The notes under the pieces: model-generated | The model's input: the letters and a program-made list of their open reading frames with translations, nothing else | Databases searched by the model: none | What the model was told of the DNA's origin: nothing | Shown here: positions 40,713-42,822 of the stretch, piece by piece | Numbering within the stretch: the stretch's first letter is position 1 | Layout of the letters: the number at the start of each line of letters is the position of its first letter | Assembly: GCA_002494625.1 (NCBI GenBank) | Contig: DACH01000013.1 | Location: 1 to 42,822, forward strand | Source of the DNA: Archaeoglobus sp. UBA234 | GTDB taxonomy: Archaea > Halobacteriota > Archaeoglobi > Archaeoglobales > Archaeoglobaceae | DNA length: 42,822 nucleotides | Reading direction: 5' to 3' | Made by a program: the position numbers and the translations under genes

Positions 40713-40868
40713 ATTCTTTGCCAGTTTGTCTGCTAAAGTTCATTTACTTAATCAAAGCTTAATTAAGATTGCTCAAATCTCAAACCCATACACCAGAGTT
40801 AACAAAATCACTAACGATAGTGCATCAAAATGAGAAGCTATTTACCGAATCGATCAAATCAAATTACC

Positions 40869-41132
40869 TCAAATTATCTCCCCCATTCTACTCTTATCAG
40901 TCCCGATAACCTCCCTTCTCATACTCTTCTCTGAAGATAACCTGTAAATTACAATCATATCTTCCCCATCATCTATTATCTCATTCAATCCCATCCTCAC
41001 TTCCTCCAGGTCAGATTCGCTAAGCTCACCCTCAAAAAGAGAATTCTGAATCCAGTTCAGATATTTTCTGAGAAATTTTTTCACTTTATTGACCCTCTCC
41101 ACATTTACATCGTAAGCCACTATCACATACAT
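40869..41132 (-). CDS. cas2: Cas2 adaptation protein
   Basis: The 87-residue protein begins MYVIVAYDVNVERVNKVKKFLRKYLNWIQNSLFEGELSESDL, the classical Cas2 ferredoxin-like start with the conserved Asp after the first strand. With Cas1 it inserts spacers into the array. ATG 41132 is chosen because it matches the family start and length; the longer frame upstream adds nine unlike residues. It follows cas1 by 64 nt. All visible codon use is host-like. Confidence 0.94.
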   Translation of the reverse strand: MYVIVAYDVNVERVNKVKKFLRKYLNWIQNSLFEGELSESDLEEVRMGLNEIIDDGEDMIVIYRLSSEKSMRREVIGTDKSRMGEII

Positions 41133-41196
41133 TTTACCCCTCATACCAGCTGTCAGCAAAGTAAACAGAGAACCATCATTCAGTCTTTAAAAAATT

Positions 41197-42159
41197 TCAC
41201 CACCAGATTACCAGCGGTTTGTATTCTTTATTGCCGAGAAGGTGTTTTATCAGCTTGTAGCATTCTAGTCTTATCAACCTCTGATAGGAAACTTTCCTCT
41301 TTAGCTGTCTGTGCTTTATAGTGGTCTTTAGTCTGCTATTGAACTCTTCAACAAACTTCTTTTTGCCTGAATCGCTGAGCAAGACCCCTTTAAAGTCCCT
41401 GTCAAAATCTTTCTCATTCATCATGCCTTTATTGACCAGATAGAATATGATTCTATCGACTATAAAGGGTTTGAAGATCTCAGATAAATCCAGTGCGAGA
41501 CTGAACCTCCTTTCAGATGGTTCGTGAAGATAGCTTATTCCCGGATGGAGCTGAGTGTGGTATATCTCCGACAGAACTGCTGAGTACAGAAGTGAGTACC
41601 CGAAGCTCATCATCGAATTGATTTCATTTTCGGGTGGCTGTCTGCTCCTTTTCTCAAATTTAAAGTTTTTGAGGATGTTATCGAACTCTGAAAAATATTC
41701 GTTTCTTGCTCTCGCCTCAACTCCCATTACCTCTTCAATATTCTTCGCTGAAGAGAGTGATTCAAGATTTTTCAGAAGACTTCTATCAGATGAATAAGAA
41801 GACAATATCCTGTTCATGTTCATCACAGAGCCCTCCACGAAGAGCTTAGCAAGTTTCAACCTTTTTTCAAAATCGAGGTAATGTTCAACCTGTCTCACAA
41901 GAAGTTCACCTGAGATAAGAGATTCTCTGGGATAAAAGGAGCCAATGTAAAAACCATATCTGTTGAAAAAGTGTATACAAATTCCCTCCTTAGCAAGTAG
42001 TGAGATTGCCTTGGATGTTATGCTCAGAGAACCGAGAGCATAAATCGAATATATTCTCTGGATAGGCAGAGCTCTTTTGCCATCCTCATTTACAAAATAT
42101 ATTGTGTTCTCATCCCTCCTGAGTTTGCCATCAGACAGAATGTAATAGTTATTTTTCAT
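41197..42159 (-). CDS. cas1: Cas1 integrase (type I-B)
   Basis: The 320-residue integrase has the N-terminal beta domain (NYYILSDGKLRRDENTIYFV) and the catalytic helical domain. Metal ligands are Glu148 (GVEARARNEYF), His212 (ISYLHEPSERRFSLALDLSEIFKP) and Asp224. It catalyses spacer integration as a complex with Cas2. All six Gln codons are CAG, as in host genes. It lies 8 nt after cas4 and shares its promoter. Confidence 0.96.
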   Translation of the reverse strand: MKNNYYILSDGKLRRDENTIYFVNEDGKRALPIQRIYSIYALGSLSITSKAISLLAKEGICIHFFNRYGFYIGSFYPRESLISGELLVRQVEHYLDFEKRLKLAKLFVEGSVMNMNRILSSYSSDRSLLKNLESLSSAKNIEEVMGVEARARNEYFSEFDNILKNFKFEKRSRQPPENEINSMMSFGYSLLYSAVLSEIYHTQLHPGISYLHEPSERRFSLALDLSEIFKPFIVDRIIFYLVNKGMMNEKDFDRDFKGVLLSDSGKKKFVEEFNSRLKTTIKHRQLKRKVSYQRLIRLECYKLIKHLLGNKEYKPLVIWW

Positions 42160-42167
42160 AAAACCAC

Positions 42168-42665
42168 CTACGCAAAGCAGAACTCAAAATAAGCACACTT
42201 TCTACAATGTTTTTTATAATCAGGTTCTGGCATATCTCTGCTGATTAGTTGATCTATTTCAAACAGAGTTTTTTCGATTTCAGACTTTGATTCCTCAGTT
42301 AACTCAACCTCTACTACCTTTCTTGATTTCGGGAAAGTTATAACACCTTTTGCCTTTATCCCATATTCGCCAAGATAGTAAAGATAGTAGAGAATCTGAT
42401 ATCTGTGTGCCTTCTCAAATACCTCCGATTTCTTAACCTCTCTTATCTCAATCTGATTATTTTTCCTAACAACATCAAACGCCACCGGGCCCAGTTTAAC
42501 TTCTTTCTGATCCTGTTTAAAATATGAATCATGTATAAGCTTTCCAATTTTTACAAGATCGCTCTCCTTCTCCATAGTGATATTATGACTGAATAACCAT
42601 AGTTTAGTTTTGCAAACAAAGTAATAATTGACCTGAGTTCCTCTTATATACATATCCGAAATCAT
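42168..42665 (-). CDS. cas4: Cas4 RecB-like exonuclease
   Basis: The 165-residue nuclease trims prespacers and helps to choose those with a proper PAM. It has the 4Fe-4S ligands Cys18 (YYFVCKTKLWLF), Cys154, Cys157 and Cys163 (HCRKCAYFEFC), and nuclease residues His45, Asp64, Glu76 and Lys78 (IREVKKS). The family usually begins MYIRGTQVNYYFVC, so the Met at 42653 may be the real start. It is first in the minus-strand cas4-cas1-cas2 operon. Positions 42666-42822 are an A/T-rich upstream region without a visible repeat; an array could lie beyond it. Confidence 0.94.
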   Translation of the reverse strand: MISDMYIRGTQVNYYFVCKTKLWLFSHNITMEKESDLVKIGKLIHDSYFKQDQKEVKLGPVAFDVVRKNNQIEIREVKKSEVFEKAHRYQILYYLYYLGEYGIKAKGVITFPKSRKVVEVELTEESKSEIEKTLFEIDQLISRDMPEPDYKKHCRKCAYFEFCFA

Positions 42666-42822
42666 TTATGAATTTTTGTTTTTTAGAAAATATAAGTATT
42701 TCGCAATTTTTTTCAAACATCATTTTTTCCCTCATTTTCTGATGAAAAGGCTTAAAACAGGTTTAAAAGATTGGAAAAACGATATGATTGTTTCTGGTAT
42801 GAAATTATTTACTAATTTTATT

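Larger units (their letters stand above)
40156..40868. other. 713-base gap between convergent cas operons, no CRISPR array
   Basis: I see no repeat-spacer pattern. The first 280 bases are A/T-rich with several AAACCAAA-like words after cas3, possibly a termination region. The right half holds short minus-strand ORFs (40485-40607 and 40638-40712), and a plus-strand ORF here is judged a shadow. This is where a toxin, array or lost gene may have been. Confidence 0.4.

Noticed and set aside
40435..40833. Plus-strand ORF of 132 codons in the gap between cas3 and cas2
   Set aside because: No promoter or ribosome-binding site, and a Ser/Ile/Leu-rich product typical of a shadow. The minus strand has better short ORFs, one with a clear GGAGGT site.
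42666..42822. CRISPR leader or first repeat upstream of cas4
   Set aside because: The stretch is A/T-rich, but no repeat is seen before the window ends.

Overview
The window reads as a chromosome segment of a hyperthermophilic euryarchaeon, most likely of the Archaeoglobales (Archaeoglobus, Geoglobus or Ferroglobus type). This is inferred from gene content, not from a database match. Archaeal markers are Alba, ribosomal protein S8e, a Trm5-type tRNA methyltransferase, a tRNA-Asn with a bulge-helix-bulge intron, RtcA, a tungsten-type aldehyde ferredoxin oxidoreductase, and many TATA boxes about 26 nt before the start codon, which implies many leaderless mRNAs.

Layout. Positions 1-2420 are a gene-poor patch with an unknown protein, a Doc-type toxin, a basic 95-residue protein and gene remnants. 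It ends at an intron-containing tRNA-Asn whose 3' end is repeated 1.3 kb away, so part of it may be a small integrated element. Positions 2600-6240 hold Alba, a cobalt/nickel ECF transporter (cbiM, a PDGLE/CbiN-like gene, cbiQ, cbiO) and S8e. Positions 6300-9300 hold an unknown winged-helix-like protein and an ArsR/CadC repressor coupled to a Zn/Cd/Pb P-type ATPase, with a perfect palindromic operator. Positions 9371-14835 carry acyl-CoA dehydrogenase, a cNMP-binding/CBS/DUF294 sensor protein, a DnaQ-like exonuclease, and a small membrane protein plus sodium:solute symporter of acetate/monocarboxylate type. Positions 14874-21680 hold Trm5, ThiM-ThiE, a probably transferred NmrA-like reductase, a radical SAM protein, RtcA and MntP.

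Positions 21882-26776 form a minus-strand operon (SCP2-like, Fe-alcohol dehydrogenase, tungsten AOR, M20 deacylase, small protein) that looks like an alcohol/aldehyde oxidation unit. Positions 27274-33197 carry an Old Yellow Enzyme-type oxidoreductase without its FAD domain, PRPP synthetase, an MFS transporter, an Lrp regulator, OsmC, an AKR-like barrel and a beta-solenoid protein.

Positions 33351-42665 are a type I-B CRISPR-Cas locus. cas6-cas8b-cas7-cas5-cas3 are on the plus strand, facing cas4-cas1-cas2 on the minus strand across a 0.7-kb gap. No CRISPR array lies in the window. cas8b contains a strong internal ribosome-binding site and in-frame ATG that should produce a separate Cas11b small subunit. 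Gln codon use shows that the effector genes (cas8b to cas3) have a different history from cas6 and from cas1/2/4.
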